Assembly (NCBI GenBank): GCA_011947345.1
Contig: JAAVTG010000112.1
Location: forward strand, 186,001 to 250,000
DNA length: 64,000 nt
Origin: Phytophthora quininea
Taxonomy: Eukaryota; Oomycota; Peronosporomycetes; Peronosporales; Peronosporaceae
Reading direction: 5' to 3'
Part shown: positions 1-11,440 of the stretch, one piece after another
Position numbering within the stretch: the stretch's first letter is position 1
Layout of the letters: every line of letters starts with the position of its first letter
Notes under the pieces: generated by a model
What the model saw: the letters and a program-made list of their open reading frames with translations, nothing else
Told to the model about the DNA's origin: nothing
Databases searched by the model: none
Program-made: the position numbers and the translations under genes

Positions 1-2
1 GT

Positions 3-2437
3 GTATTTGACTCGAAAGAAGCCAGTTGCCGTGAGAAATACGACGACTGGAATGGTAAGTTTGGCGAGCTGAGCTACTGGCGACAGAACGTCGTCGAGCT
101 CACTGGTGACTCTACTGCTGATTTACGCTTATTAGCGAGTGCAAACATTCTAATCGCCACGCCGACCCAGTGGGATGTGCTTTCTCGTCGTTGGAAGCAG
201 CGTAAACGTATTCAAAACGTCCGTCTGTTGCTTTTAGATGAGGCTCACTTCGTCGGTGGCGGAGAGTACGGACCCACCATTGAGATTGTCATGTCACGAA
301 TGCGCTTTATTGCTGCTGACATGGAGAAGAAAAAGAAAGCCGCCGGCGAGCGAGGCGGACGGATGCGTATCATTGCCATGAGCAATTCCATCGCCAACGC
401 CCGTGATGTGGGCGAGTGGCTGGGTGCGAGCGCTTCTGAAGGCATCTTTAACTTCCACCCGAACGTTCGTCCGCAGCCTCTTGAAATTCGCGTGCAGGGC
501 TTCGAGATCAATGACTTTTCGTCCCGTATGCTTGCGATGGCAAAGCCACTGTACAACACCATCGCTAACCAGGCAGAAAAGAAGCCTGTGGTGGTGTTTG
601 TGCCTTCCGCGAAGCAAGCTCAACTCAGTGCAATCGACTTGATTACGTTTGCCTTGTCAGAGAACGATCCACAGAAGTTTGTGTCTCGTTCTGCGAAGGA
701 TAAGGTCGAGTTACCTCTGGAAGATGCGGCTTTACTACACACTATGGATAATGGCGTGGGCTATTGCACAGATACGATGGCTACACGGAATCGAGAGTAC
801 GTACTAAACCGTTTCGCGACCGGGAAACTTCAAGTGTTGATCGTGCCGCAGTCGATGGCTTGGGAGCTGCGGAGTGCACAGATTAACGCATTTATGGTAG
901 TCATTATGGGCACGCAGTTCTATGATGGCCGCGAACACCGCTACGTGGACTACCAGTTGGCTGACGTGTTTCAGATGACCAAGTTTGCCAACCACACGGC
1001 TTCGCCTTCCGTCAAATGTGTACTGTTCTGTCATGCATCTAAGAAAAGTTCTATGCCAAGTTCTTATACGACCCACTGCCGTTGGAGTCGCAGCTCGAAC
1101 ATTTCCTCAGCGACCACATTAATGCTGAGATTGTGACAAAGACAATCGAAAGCAAACAAGACGCGGTGGACTACCTCACGTGGACCTTCATGTACCGTCG
1201 GTTCATGAAGAATCCAAACTACTACAACTTACAGGGCGCTACCAATGTGCACTTGTCAGATCATTTGTCTGAATTGGTAGAGACTACTGTTAACGCATTA
1301 GAGGAATCGCGATGTATCCAGGTCGTTGAAGAAGAGGAGGATGAAGAAAATGAGGGCGAGGAGCGTCTGGTTCCGCTGAATCTTGGTATGATCGCTGCGT
1401 ACTACTACATCAAGTACACAACGATCGAGCTGTTTGCTTGCAGTCTCAAGGCGGACTCGAAGGTGCGCGCGTTGCTGACAATCTTGTCATCTGCTACCGA
1501 GTTTAGTGACTTGCCTAGCCGATACGGCGAAGACAAGAAGCTAGAGTCGCTAGCGAAACATCTCAAATTCCCAGTTGCGGCTGGAGGAGACTACGGCCAA
1601 GCACACGTCAAGACAAACGTGCTGTTGCAGGTTCACTTTAGCAAGCAACACGACCGCTTGAGCCCAGCGTTACGTCAGGATCTTGACTACATTCTACGGC
1701 ATGCGGTTCGCCTTCTGCATGCCATGGTGGACGTGATCAGTTCCAACGGATGGCTAAAGCCTGCGTTGGCGGCGATGGATCTTGCGCAGATGGTAGTGCA
1801 GGCGCAATGGAGCAGCGATTCCCCACTGCTACAGATTCCATTCTTCACCCTAGACATGCTTAAGAAATTGTCTAAGATGGACCTGGAGGAAGAGGTCGAG
1901 ACGCCGGTAGACATTCTGAGTATGGAGGATGATGCTCGTAAGGAGCTGCTACCCCTCGACACTTCGAAAATGTCAGCCGTGGCCAAGTTCTGTAATGCCT
2001 TCCCGGACGTCACTGTGCAGACTAAGGTCATGCAGGACGGAAAGAACCTTCCGCAGGGCTCTACTGTTAGTGTGAAGGTCCAGTTAGAGCGTGAAGGCGC
2101 TGACGAGGAGGATGAAGACGAAGAACCGGACGAGTCGAAGGAACTTGGTCTCGTAAACGCGTGCCATTACCCAGTGAAGAAGGCGGAGAACTGGTGGGTA
2201 GTGTTAGGAGATGCCAAGAAGAATGCGTTGCTGAGCATCAAGCGCGTGCCTTTCGCGAGCGCTCGAGCAAATGTGGCATTGCAGTTTGCTGCGCCGGATG
2301 AGATCGGCGCGCACTCCTTCCAGCTCTACGTCATCTGCGATGGCTACGCTGGCTGTGACCTTGAGAACGAAGTGAAGGTCACAGTCGTGCAGGCCGAGAG
2401 CACCGACGAAGAGGAGGAAGAGGATGATGAGGAATAA
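3..2437 (+). CDS. BRR2: Brr2-type spliceosomal RNA helicase, C-terminal cassette (partial, one frameshift)
   Basis: The reading frame is open from the window edge, so the 5' part is missing; about 811 residues are visible. Brr2 unwinds U4/U6 snRNA as part of the U5 snRNP. Seen: RecA1 pieces (VVELTGDSTADLRLL, IATPTQWDVLSRRWKQR), a DEAH box in LLLLDEAHFVGG near base 235, motif III as AMSNSIANARD, and RecA2 with YCTDTMATRNREYV and YVDYQLADVFQMTKFANH. Motif VI lacks the usual paired arginines, as expected for the second, non-catalytic Brr2 cassette. A Sec63-like region follows from about base 1370, and the protein ends in an acidic tail. The frame shifts once at the AAAA run 1044-1047, where one further A restores the conserved line. 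ASCC3-type helicases are the main alternative, but the WDxLSRRWKQRK signature favours Brr2. Confidence 0.9.
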
Positions 2438-2497
2438 GAAGCGATCAACGCTAACACAAACATTCACATCCACATTTTATCGTAAACTAACTTGGAT

Positions 2498-3861
2498 CTA
2501 AAGTGCTGCGGAAATTGCTTGGGTTGGCGGAGTGGAGCCTTCCAGCTCCTCTTCTTCCGTCTCACTAGCCGCAGCTTTGTGTCTTTGGAGATGTGGCGCA
2601 TGGAAGCCGCCAGTTCGCGACTTCAGCTTGCGAGCAGCTTCTGTGGATGCAGCATTGAGATACCCAGCAGCTTTGAATACACCTGCACGAAGTTGTTGCT
2701 GTCGAGTTTTGCGTTGGTTGTTGCCAACATCGGAGGCACTAGCGCAGCTATTGCTTCTCACTTGTTTGTCAGGAAGATCGCCGCATTCCAGTGCCAGACC
2801 AGCAGGAGCACTCTTGTTCTCGTCACAGTAAGGACTGTCCAGGTAGCTCTCGTCGCTGGCGACTGTAGAGGTGGTCGAGCCTGATCGCACGAAGTGAAGA
2901 CCGCCACTGAGCTTCCTCTTTGCGTCCTGTAGCGTCTTAGACATCATGGCTGGGCTCATCGTGACGTTCACACTTAGCCGGTGGCTGGCGAAGTTGATGC
3001 TGGTATTCCTCGCACGCCTCCAGTGGCTGGCTCCAACAGCCCCGCATCAGACCCGCGGCGACGATGAAGCTCAGGCGAGTAACCTTCATCGTCGCTGGAG
3101 AAGTCTCCATCGCCATCATCGTCCAGATTCTGATTCCGCGCTCTCGACAGCGAACGCGTCCGTGCCTTAAAAGTAGCTAACGACAATGCCGTCGGCATGC
3201 CTGCAGACCCAGCTCCAGAACACGTGCGAGCTTTCTGTCGTCGCCATTGAGGCGCCCGCGGCAACAAACTTGGCCGCAGTGGGGATCCTGTTTCCCCCTT
3301 CTCATCCTTCTCTGGCTCTTGGTTGGAAATGAATGGGTTCCCAGCTGTCCTGGTCGGCGGCGTGAACAAAATGCTGTCTGTGTGCGGGGACCAGCTCGTC
3401 TCGGGGCCAAGAGTCTTGACCTCTTCTTCGCTCTCGTCACTCTCTTGCCTCTGTTCCTGAAAGAATACTTTGGGTCTCATAGGGGACGAGATACTAACTC
3501 GAGTTAGTGGCGACAAGTAGGCTGGGGGCGATGGTTCCGAGCATGGCGACACCAATGTCAACGCTTCCTGCGTCCTGTTCTCATCCTGAACTTGAAAATC
3601 TAGCAGTCCTGGTAGCTGCAACTCGTCCTGCTCTTCATCACTCGAGTCCTGGCTGGCCTCGTCCCACGACAATCGCTCCACCAGCTCCAGCGGGTCCACC
3701 GTCATCGATGCCATGTCTTCCTGTTCCTGTTGGGGCTCCACGTCCTCCCCGAGACTGCCGAAGAGCGCGTCCTTCTCCCCGTCCGAGTGCGAGCTCCAGC
3801 TGGCTACGTCCCATTGCTCCTCGCAACTGTCGGCGCGCTCTCTCGCCGCCCAGAGCGCCAT
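2498..3861 (-). CDS. Acidic, Ser/Pro-rich hypothetical protein, probably two exons
   Basis: Family not recognised. An ATG at 3861 opens 282 codons, then the frame closes at a TAA shortly after 3016. A second open frame continues to a TAG at 2498. A candidate 80-bp intron at 2936-3015 (GTGCGAGG donor, TCTAAG acceptor) joins the two in phase 0 and gives about 427 residues; a frameshift is the alternative. The N-terminal part is acidic with Ser-Pro sites (SPLTRVSISSPMRPKVFF), the middle has an Arg/Ser patch (RTRSLSRAR) followed by an acidic run (DDDGDGDFSSDDEGY), and the C-terminal part is basic. No signal peptide or membrane segment is visible. It converges on the Brr2 gene with 60 bp between stop codons. 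Confidence 0.55.
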
Positions 3862-4736
3862 CGTTCAGCAGCGCTCTATACGAGGAATTTAGGAACTGCC
3901 GACCGCGTATCTGACCTTGCGGCCGTTTTATGCAGAATAAGACGCAGCTGATTGGTCGTAACACCCAACAGCTGGTGGTTTGCATGGGACGGGCCCGTTG
4001 AGTCCCGCTGGATGGCTACAGACCGCTGGACGAGTGCAATTGCGGTCTGGCTTGGATGAACTTCTGGTCCATCGACCAGCAATTGCCGCAGCATGACATG
4101 TTGACACCTGTTCGAGGTCTCCACAAACCAAGTCTGGATAAGGCACAGGCCGCTTGAGGCCCAGGACGAGCCTCACAACTGCGCGCTTTTGTCGTCGTTT
4201 GGCTGTCAGAGCTCCTGGCCCCAGGTCTCGCCTAGAAAACGGCCAGGATTTGCGGCCCGAGCGTCAAACATGCGATCCAAGCAGCGTCGTCGTTCGGCTT
4301 CGGGTGCGGTTTTGCCGCTTTCTTCAAAAGCAACCGAGTGCTGCACGTGCTTGCTGGCAATCCGGCGCCGGTTGCAGTCGTGCTGTGTCATCTCACGGCA
4401 CGCCCTCAAGATCCAGCCATAACCAATCAGGACAAACACGCCACGCTGCCACACTTGTCAAGCACCTGTTGGGGGCTTCTTCTGGGCCATGCGGAGCCAA
4501 ACAGACCTTGGAACCGACCTCTTTTGCGCTGACACGTCCTGGCAAACGGTAGAAGCGAAGCGAAGTCAACGTCGCAGCCTTGGATAAGAAAAAGGGATCT
4601 TTCCTTCGCGACGATGAAATGCAGACGTCGTCCATCGCGCGGTATGCTGTCAGAAGAAGCTATTCGACTCTTTCCACACCGAATTTCGGTGACCAGCTCA
4701 TACGAATATAGTTTCTTAGATACTGTACCACATGAA
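3862..4736. other. Intergenic, no gene seen
   Basis: This lies between the start of the acidic hypothetical gene and the end of the SSX2IP-like gene. Several short overlapping open frames occur on both strands, but none has recognisable motifs, splice structure or consistent composition. It probably contains the promoter of the leftward gene at 3861. Confidence 0.5.
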
Positions 4737-6915
4737 TCACTTGTCTGTTGGCACGTTGATTCCGATCTTCTTGAGCAGCGCTGCGGTCTCGGGTGTAGCT
4801 GCATCGATAACAAGGCGACACGATAATTACGCTCTTACGATCATTGCAGATCATTAGATGAGCAAAGCCTACCTGAGACCGGCACGTCAAATGGCGAGTG
4901 CGGATCACTCATATCCAGTACTTTAGCTCTCCGTTTCCGCTTTGGCGTCAAGTACGTTGAGTTCCCTGGTACGGACTCATTGCTAGTAGACCCAAACATT
5001 TCATCTTGCTTTGAAATCTACGTCAGAGTGAAAAACAAATTGCTGTCAGAAACATAGAGCGTAATATTTTACTTCCTTCTTACCTCAAACTCCAAGCGAT
5101 CCTCATCAAGCTTGACAGCTTGCTCTTGCAAGAGCTTGCGCTCGTTCTCAAGATTTCTCCTCATAGCAGCCAGCTCTCGTTTTTCACGTTCCAACTCTTC
5201 CATTGAATTCGCTGTAGGCGAGTCACCGGTAGCGTTATTGGACTTGTTAGTTCGCCCACGCAACAGATCCCGCGTCTTGGCTGCAAGTTTGCCATGGATG
5301 ACTCGGATATCTTGAGCAGGCGACGTCAAAGACGCTTGCAGCAGCTGATCCTGCTCATGGATAATGTCATGAGCGTCTTCCAGCTTTTTGTGCAAAAGCT
5401 TTATCACTTCTTTGTCACTACGAGCCTCAGCAGAAGGCATCTCGTTCAGGATAATATGCTCGAGCTGCTTCAACTTATCGTCAAGGGCCTCCATCGATTC
5501 GGTAAGATATTTTGGAAGACCTTGCTTCGTGGCCGTGTTAAATGGCGTCGGTGTGAAGTCATCGATTGGAGCACTAGCGAGTCTTTCCAACTCAGCAGCG
5601 TCACCTACCAGATTTTTCCTAAAGTGAAGATAAAGATCATGAGAAAATCTATCCAACCGACACTGATAAAGCATGTCATACGTACTGGGCAAGAAATAGC
5701 TGCACGGCTTTCTTGTACTGAGACGTGAGCGATTCTAACTGGCGTTGCAGAACATCGTAGCTCTTTGCCAACGCGTCGTTATCGAACAGCAGTTCCGCCT
5801 TCTTCCGCTCCAAGTTCTCCATGATTTTCTTCGTAAGTTTGCTCTCCTTGGACTGGCTGACAGCGGCAACGTTCTTTCTTTCCAACACGCCGTTTAAAGG
5901 CTTGGATATCGCCATACCCTGCAGAACATCTTTTATAAGCCAACCGTCTCCTTCCCTACTTGTACTGATTGCTACTAGTACCTTCTTCTCTTTGGCGGAC
6001 CGTGCAACTGAATCCTGCAGACTTTTTCGCAGACGCGCGTAGTCGACATCCTTTCTCCGCAGCTGCGCCTTGTACGCCGTCTCTACGCCTTGCAGTCTGT
6101 TCAACACACGCCAACATCAGTCCACCTGCTACGTCTAATAAAATCCAGTGCATACCTCGCGCAGTTCACTTCCAAAGACTTTTCTCCGTCTGCAGCGTCT
6201 TCCTCTCGGTCTTTAATGCCTGTTCCTTGGCCTTAAAGATATTGGCCTGCTGTGCACTGTTCTGCTTGAGCGTCTCTAGCTCTGATGTCAAGGTATTAAC
6301 CACGTGTGTCTTTCTGTCTAGTTGCTTCTCCATCCTGTCGATGGTCTCGCTCAGTCGGTTTTGGTGCTCCAGCTCGCGGTTCCTTACATAGAGCAAGTAG
6401 TTGACGAGGTCCAGCACTTCTCGCACGTTCTTCTCAGCCTCTTGCTGCAGTTCTGTCTGCTTTTCAGTCTGCACCAGCTTCACAAGGTTTTGTAGGTTCA
6501 AAGTGCACACAGAGTCCACGTCGTCCTGCGGGTCCTTGAGGCTGGACAGGATCCTCCTAGTGGTATTGTCTGGGCCACTTTGGTTGGGTCCTAGAGCTCC
6601 AGAGAGCGCCACCACGTGCTGCAGCTGCTCATTCAGATACTCCTGACTGTCCTGCAGCGATTGGCTGGGCGGTAGATGCCAGGAGCTGGTGGTATCTGTC
6701 GTGGCGGAGGCCCAGCGCATGACTGTAGACACACTGTTAACGGTCTCAGACTCTTCCTGCTCTTTCTCCTCCTCGGACAGGGCCGCACTTTCTGGAGCAT
6801 CTGCAGCAGAGCGAGCACGTTTAGCAGGGTGGAAAGCAGAGCTAAAGTCCATCGCGTAGCCGCCTCCTGAGCCAGAGAACTCGTCGCGAGAGCGCCGCGG
6901 TCGAGAGCCTTCCAT
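4737..6915 (-). CDS. SSX2IP/ADIP/Msd1-family coiled-coil protein, five exons
   Basis: Family members anchor microtubules at centrosomes, basal bodies or spindle poles. Proposed exons are 6915-6170, 6096-5686, 5618-5084, 5017-4873 and 4798-4737, separated by 73, 67, 66 and 74 bp GT-AG introns. They sum to 1899 bases, an uninterrupted 632-residue protein. Every junction was placed from donor and acceptor sequence and keeps the frame. Family marks: an N-terminal SQEYLNEQLQ segment, a central DLVNYLLYVRNRELEHQNRL helix, and the exon 1/2 junction reading SLWKLQGVETAYKAQLRRK, typical of the ADIP coiled coil. Two further coiled coils follow, near residues 430-490 and 540-570. A basic TPKRKRRAK motif lies in exon 4. 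The start is the first ATG of the open frame. A LINE is inserted 54 bp upstream of it. Confidence 0.72.
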
Positions 6916-6969
6916 GGGTTTGAATTTTGCGCGTTTTTAGCAGTATACACCGGGACAACTATTTGAGTA

Positions 6970-6984
6970 TATACAGATAAAGTT
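6970..6984. repeat. LINE target-site duplication, left copy
   Basis: TATACAGATAAAGTT is repeated perfectly at 22014-22028, exactly where the LINE-derived sequence begins and ends. The copy lies 54 bp upstream of the ATG of the SSX2IP-like gene. Confidence 0.85.
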
Positions 6985-7126
6985 TCGTTTCGAATTCGTT
7001 TTGAAGTGAGGTACATTGATGCCATTTAGGGAACCCTAACGTCTTCTAATGTCCGTTCCAGCTGACGCCTCTAGATCATCAGCTGGCTGTCGCTCGAGGT
7101 GCTGGACCCCAAGCAGCTACATGCAG

Positions 7127-7864
7127 TTACACTGTGCCACCATTGGGGCTCGAAAGCCCCTCATCATTTACAGTCTCTACCCAGTGATCGAGGTCACCTG
7201 CGGCGTGGTCGAGTGCACGTGTCCATCGTAGATCCAGGGATCCCAGCTGTTTGGGATCAAATTGCATACTTCGGCGCAGATTCATGGCAATATTGGCCAG
7301 CGAGTCCGCGGTCTTGTTGTACATCCGCAGATGGTGCGTCCAGGAAGCAACTCCGAGCTTGTCGGCTAACCGGCGGCTCTGCCAGTACAAATGTTTCAGG
7401 TGTGTTGCCCGTGGAGGTTTCCTCGTCTGATGTTGCCTGATAATCAGTTGGCTGTCTCCTACAACATGCAGTGGCGCGTAATTGTGCTTATCGGCTGCCT
7501 TCAATCCATTCAAAAGCCCTAGGTTCTCGGCGATATTGTTCGTCGTTGTCGTCGCCGCGTATGACATGCTGAAAACCCAGCACACTTCAAAGGATTCCAG
7601 CGATAGCCCCAGTTGGATGACGACCGCCCCACTTCCGCCTGGCCCAGGGTTGCCACGAGAGCCCCCATCGAAGAAGAGGATATATCGACAAGTTGTGGCA
7701 ACTCGAAGGGGGTTACTAGTAGGTATCCAGGGTGAGTGTAGTGCAATTTGCAGCACCATCTCTGCTCGTTGTAGTTGTGGATGTGGCCGTAGATAGTTTG
7801 ATACCGTTCTGTAAGCCGTACGGAGTCGCAATTGTAGCCGGGCGTGGTGGTGAGCTGAGGTCAC
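7127..7864 (-). CDS. RNase H domain at the C-terminus of the LINE polyprotein
   Basis: This is an open 245-codon frame. RNase H signatures are clear: FFDGGSRGNPGPGGSGAV holds the first catalytic Asp, NNIAENLGLLNGL the Glu, VVGDSQLIIRQ the second Asp, and KTADSLANIAM the last acidic site. The G-N-P-G-P-G-G form resembles the archaeal/plant-type RNase HI found in some oomycete retroelements. It would degrade the RNA strand after target-primed reverse transcription. It is the last domain of the element; about 140 bp of 3' sequence follow before the target duplication. Confidence 0.85.
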   Translation of the reverse strand: MTSAHHHARLQLRLRTAYRTVSNYLRPHPQLQRAEMVLQIALHSPWIPTSNPLRVATTCRYILFFDGGSRGNPGPGGSGAVVIQLGLSLESFEVCWVFSMSYAATTTTNNIAENLGLLNGLKAADKHNYAPLHVVGDSQLIIRQHQTRKPPRATHLKHLYWQSRRLADKLGVASWTHHLRMYNKTADSLANIAMNLRRSMQFDPKQLGSLDLRWTRALDHAAGDLDHWVETVNDEGLSSPNGGTV

Positions 7865-9947
7865 GTCATTGAGAGAATCAAAGTGCGCAACTCACCACCT
7901 CCACACTGCATTAAAATTAAACGCGGCTCAGACGCGCCACAAACTGTCGGCCAGGATTTCCACTTGTTCATCAAGTAACAACCGTTCACTAGGGCAAAGC
8001 AGTGGAAATTCCGAGTCTACAATCGCCCAAATCCCTGCCGGGATGTTAGGAAGTCTGAGTGCAAAGACCGCCTTCTCCAGTGCTGCCGTGAGCATCCCGT
8101 ACGCTACCCAGCGTCCAACAAAGGTCCGGCGTAGTTCTTGGGCACCAGGACAGGACCAAAAGATGTGGTGATGATCTACCCGTCCTAGTCAGACGCAACT
8201 CGAGTGCGGGCACCCCACGGCTTCGCGGTTAATATCATACGCGGAGAATGCGTGGTGCTTTAGCCGGAGTAGGATTTGCTCTCCCCAGGGATTTAACCCA
8301 ACGATCCGCCTTATCCTGCGCCACTCCAGGATGCCGAGGCCTCCTGCCGCTTCTGTGCTGTGCTGCATCCTTTTTCCAGACGACTTCTTGCCGACCGAGC
8401 ACCTTTTGCCGCCGAGGCTGCAGCAATGGCCGACTTGTATTGTGCACGACTCCGAGCCCACCTTCTCTTGTCTACCCATAGGCAAACCATGCGTGTAAGC
8501 ATCGGGTGGGGGTGAACATCTCGGACTCGAGTCTCGGGTGGAAGCTATCTGTGAGCTATTTAGTTAAATGGAGATGACCGTCGACCTCGTGCTCTCCGCA
8601 GAGTCCGTGCCCGCTAAAAGCAATATGCACCAGTATGATCTCGGACCCACACAGCTTCGCAGTAGTTGATTGATCTGCCGGAACCGTAGTCTATCGCACG
8701 TCTCCTTCTGCTTGTCCAGCAAAAAGTAGAGCCGGAAAGTTGGCTATCAATGCATGGACGAATGATAACTGTTCACCGCGCCGCTCTGCCCGGAAAGCTC
8801 GGTAGGAGACAGAGGATAACAGACCGGTGGAGTTACCTTTCCACTACATGATGTCGCGCACGTAGATAGCCTTGGCGCAGACATTTGGGAACGCCGTCGA
8901 TGCCGAGAGGCGAGCACCGGTGCTGGTGAAGAGCCGAAGCTCGTCACGTTCCACGAAAGGGTGTCGTGACTTAGTAGTTGTTGGATGGAAGAGGCAAAAG
9001 TAGTAGTGATTCATTAAGGTCATCGACTGTGCCTCAGACCATTGGTTGATGGATGGGGCACTCCCTCGTAGAGTTCCACCAAGGAGGGTTCCTACGCCGT
9101 TCCAAGCCGTCCATCAGTCTAGTCGTGCCTTGGCACAACAAGGGAGCCACTCCAGACATTGCTCCGTCCGGAGATATTAAAAGGCGTAGGAAAACGTGTC
9201 AGCGAGTGCTTGGCGAAGGTTACGTCCATCCACTTGTACTCTGGCTCCCGTCCAGGTGCCCGGTAGTCCTTCGCAGTATTCGAAAAAGCTGGAGACAGCT
9301 ATCGCCACTGATCGCTGCATGTGGAGCTCAGTCGGTCCGCAGTAGTGTGCCACATGGTGGAGCGCCAGCACTCCGTTGATTATGGGTCTCCGTCATGCAC
9401 GGGGTGAGGTAAACCGTTGGAGGAATAACTGCGGCTGAGTTGGAGACGAGAATGTCTCCAACAATATGTCGAGCCCGTGTTCCAGTTAATGCCCATTCGG
9501 AAATGGTTGTAGCCGCCATTGCCATGAACTCTACCATCAGATTTGGCACTGCGAGACCGCCCTGGGTTCGTGGCAGGCTTGCGAGATCCGTATCCAGCCA
9601 CGCTTTTGCGCCACCGACATCCACAGTGAATACTCCGTGCCATACGAAATTTTTGATCATTCGGTCAAATTGATTAAGCACGGCAGTAGACGGCTACGCG
9701 TGCCTGGCGATAAATGTCAGTTTGGCGATAATTATCGCTGCCGCTATGCAACTGCGCTGATCGACGGTTGTGATTTTCTGTGACGCAAGGTGCAAACGAG
9801 CGTTAAGTTGGGACCTGGCTTTGGCCCAAGTTTTGTTCGAGTACTGACGGGTTCCCACTTGGATTCCGAGATAGCGTGCATGCTGGTTGACTGACTGATA
9901 GCTCAGCGGAGAAGGTAGAGCAATCTCTCCAGCCCTGCCGTTTTCAT
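7865..9947 (-). pseudogene. LINE region between RT and RNase H (decayed)
   Basis: This continues the LINE polyprotein between the RT catalytic core and RNase H. The best preserved piece is 9681-9328 (FDRMIKNFVWHG, then a LASLPRTQGGLAVPN segment), which matches the post-RT region of LINEs of the RNase H-containing clades, where an RxxGGLxxP-type motif is usual. The rest is split among frames by stops and indels. No separate gene is seen. Confidence 0.6.
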
Positions 9948-11247
9948 TCAGGGGATCACTAACGTTTTCTGCTCATTCAAAGTTAGACCGGACCCGAGGC
10001 CAAAACCCGTGGTAATTGTCAGTAAATACGCCACTTTCGTTGCCGCGTGGAGATAGATCGCCGTATCATCGGCATACCCAGCAATTTTCAATTCCACTTC
10101 TCCACTTGCAGAGTGTAGTTTGATTCCATGTAATTCCGGGTCGCCGTCAACTTTACGGTAAAGATGCTCCAAAGCTAGAATGAAAAGCAAAGGCGCGAGC
10201 GGGCAACCCTGCCTAATTCCACTTGTGACTGAGACTTTCCGCGAATGTGCCCCATTTGCCAGGAAGCGCGGTGACGTGTTAGTGTGGAGCCATTCAATTG
10301 CAGTGACAAACCGTCCCGGGTATCCGTGCCGTCGAAGCTCCTGGATCAAGAAGATCCTATCCACAGAGTCATAGGCCTTTTGAAGTCCACCAGCAAGGCG
10401 ATGACATCTGCTTGCAATTTGTCGACAGACGCCGCATTCTGAGCTACATCAAACAGATCAATCGTTGTGTGTATCGTGCGATTTGGTACAAAGCCATTCT
10501 GGTTGTGATGTATACGGTCGTCCAGGCTGGCGCTCACCCGGGTTGCCAGCATGCGGGCTAATACCTTGTAGAGTGAGTTCAGTAAAGCTAAAGGGCGATA
10601 ATTCTGCGGGTTGGTATGAATTTATGACTTCTTCAGCGAGAAAATATCAGCTTCCAAAAACGATCGAGGGAAAAACCCTGCCTTGTACCAAGCATTGAGC
10701 ACAACGTGCATAATAGGAATGAGCACTTCGGCATATTCCCGGTACCGCCCGTTCCCCAATCTGTCCGGTCCTGCTGCCTTGCCATCTTTGCAGGCAGCAA
10801 TGGCAGCAGCAATCTCGGTCTCAGTGAACTCATCGTCGATCTCGATTTGGCGCAATGTGGGCTGGTCTACCTGAGACATCCACTGTAATACTGTATCTCG
10901 ATGCTGTTGGGAAGCAGGCGCTTGGTTAAGTACCGGGTTCCACGCATCTGCTAACTTGTCTGCTTTAGCATGCACTCCTCTTTGAGGACCTCCTTCCGCC
11001 GGGTCCAGACGATGAATCGTGTACTCTGCAAATTTTCTTGGGGTCCGTCGGAATAATGATTTTACAGTTTTGCCATCCTAGTATGTCGCCTCCCTGAAGA
11101 CACGACGTTGTCGCAGCGCAGCCTTGTCCCGTATGCAATTTGCAATGGCATTCCGGACGCGAGTTAGCGGACAGCCCCCAGCAGTTTCTTGTAGTGGAAG
11201 ACCATCGAGGCGGTCCGTAATCCCTTCAACAGTGACCGGCGCCCTCT
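9948..11247 (-). pseudogene. LINE reverse transcriptase (frameshifted)
   Basis: The RT core is spread over three frames. An N-terminal segment holds ACKDGKAAGPDRL; a middle segment has HHNQNGFVPNRTIHTTIDL and LLVDFK with the first catalytic Asp. The last segment has SGIRQGCPLAPLLF and the YADD box (AGYADDTAIYL). The break between LLVDF and the next segment sits in the run at 10378-10381, where one more base restores the usual DFKKAYDSVDR-type reading. The domain is split from the endonuclease by the Gypsy insertion at 11252-15976. Confidence 0.85.
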
Positions 11248-11251
11248 AACT

Positions 11252-11413
11252 TGCCAAGCTGCCAAGTGAGCTCTTGCTGTCAAATTAAGAACTGCCATTG
11301 AATGAAGACTAGCTATCGTTTCTCCTCCTGTGGCCTAGCTTAACGAAGTGGGGAGCACCCAAACAAACTAGAGATGAAGCCAGGTGCATGACGTAACCTG
11401 GGTGCAGGTGACA
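11252..11413 (-). repeat. Gypsy 3' LTR
   Basis: 162 bp, nearly identical to 15815-15976. Mismatches lie in the TGCCAAG(C/T)TGCC start and the GACGTAA(C/G)CTGG segment near the end. The adjacent 11414-11421, read on the minus strand as GGGGAGAA, is a good polypurine tract. Confidence 0.9.
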
Positions 11414-11421
11414 TTCTCCCC
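11414..11421 (-). promoter_or_regulatory. Polypurine tract of the nested Gypsy
   Basis: GGGGAGAA on the minus strand lies directly next to the 3' LTR. This is where plus-strand DNA synthesis is primed in LTR retrotransposons. Confidence 0.6.
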
Positions 11422-11440
11422 ATGATAGCGAAGACTTCAG

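Noticed and set aside
4154..4552. 132-codon plus-strand frame between host genes
   Set aside because: Other frames on both strands are equally open; Arg/Pro-rich composition is typical of antisense frames in GC-rich DNA. No motif or splice structure.
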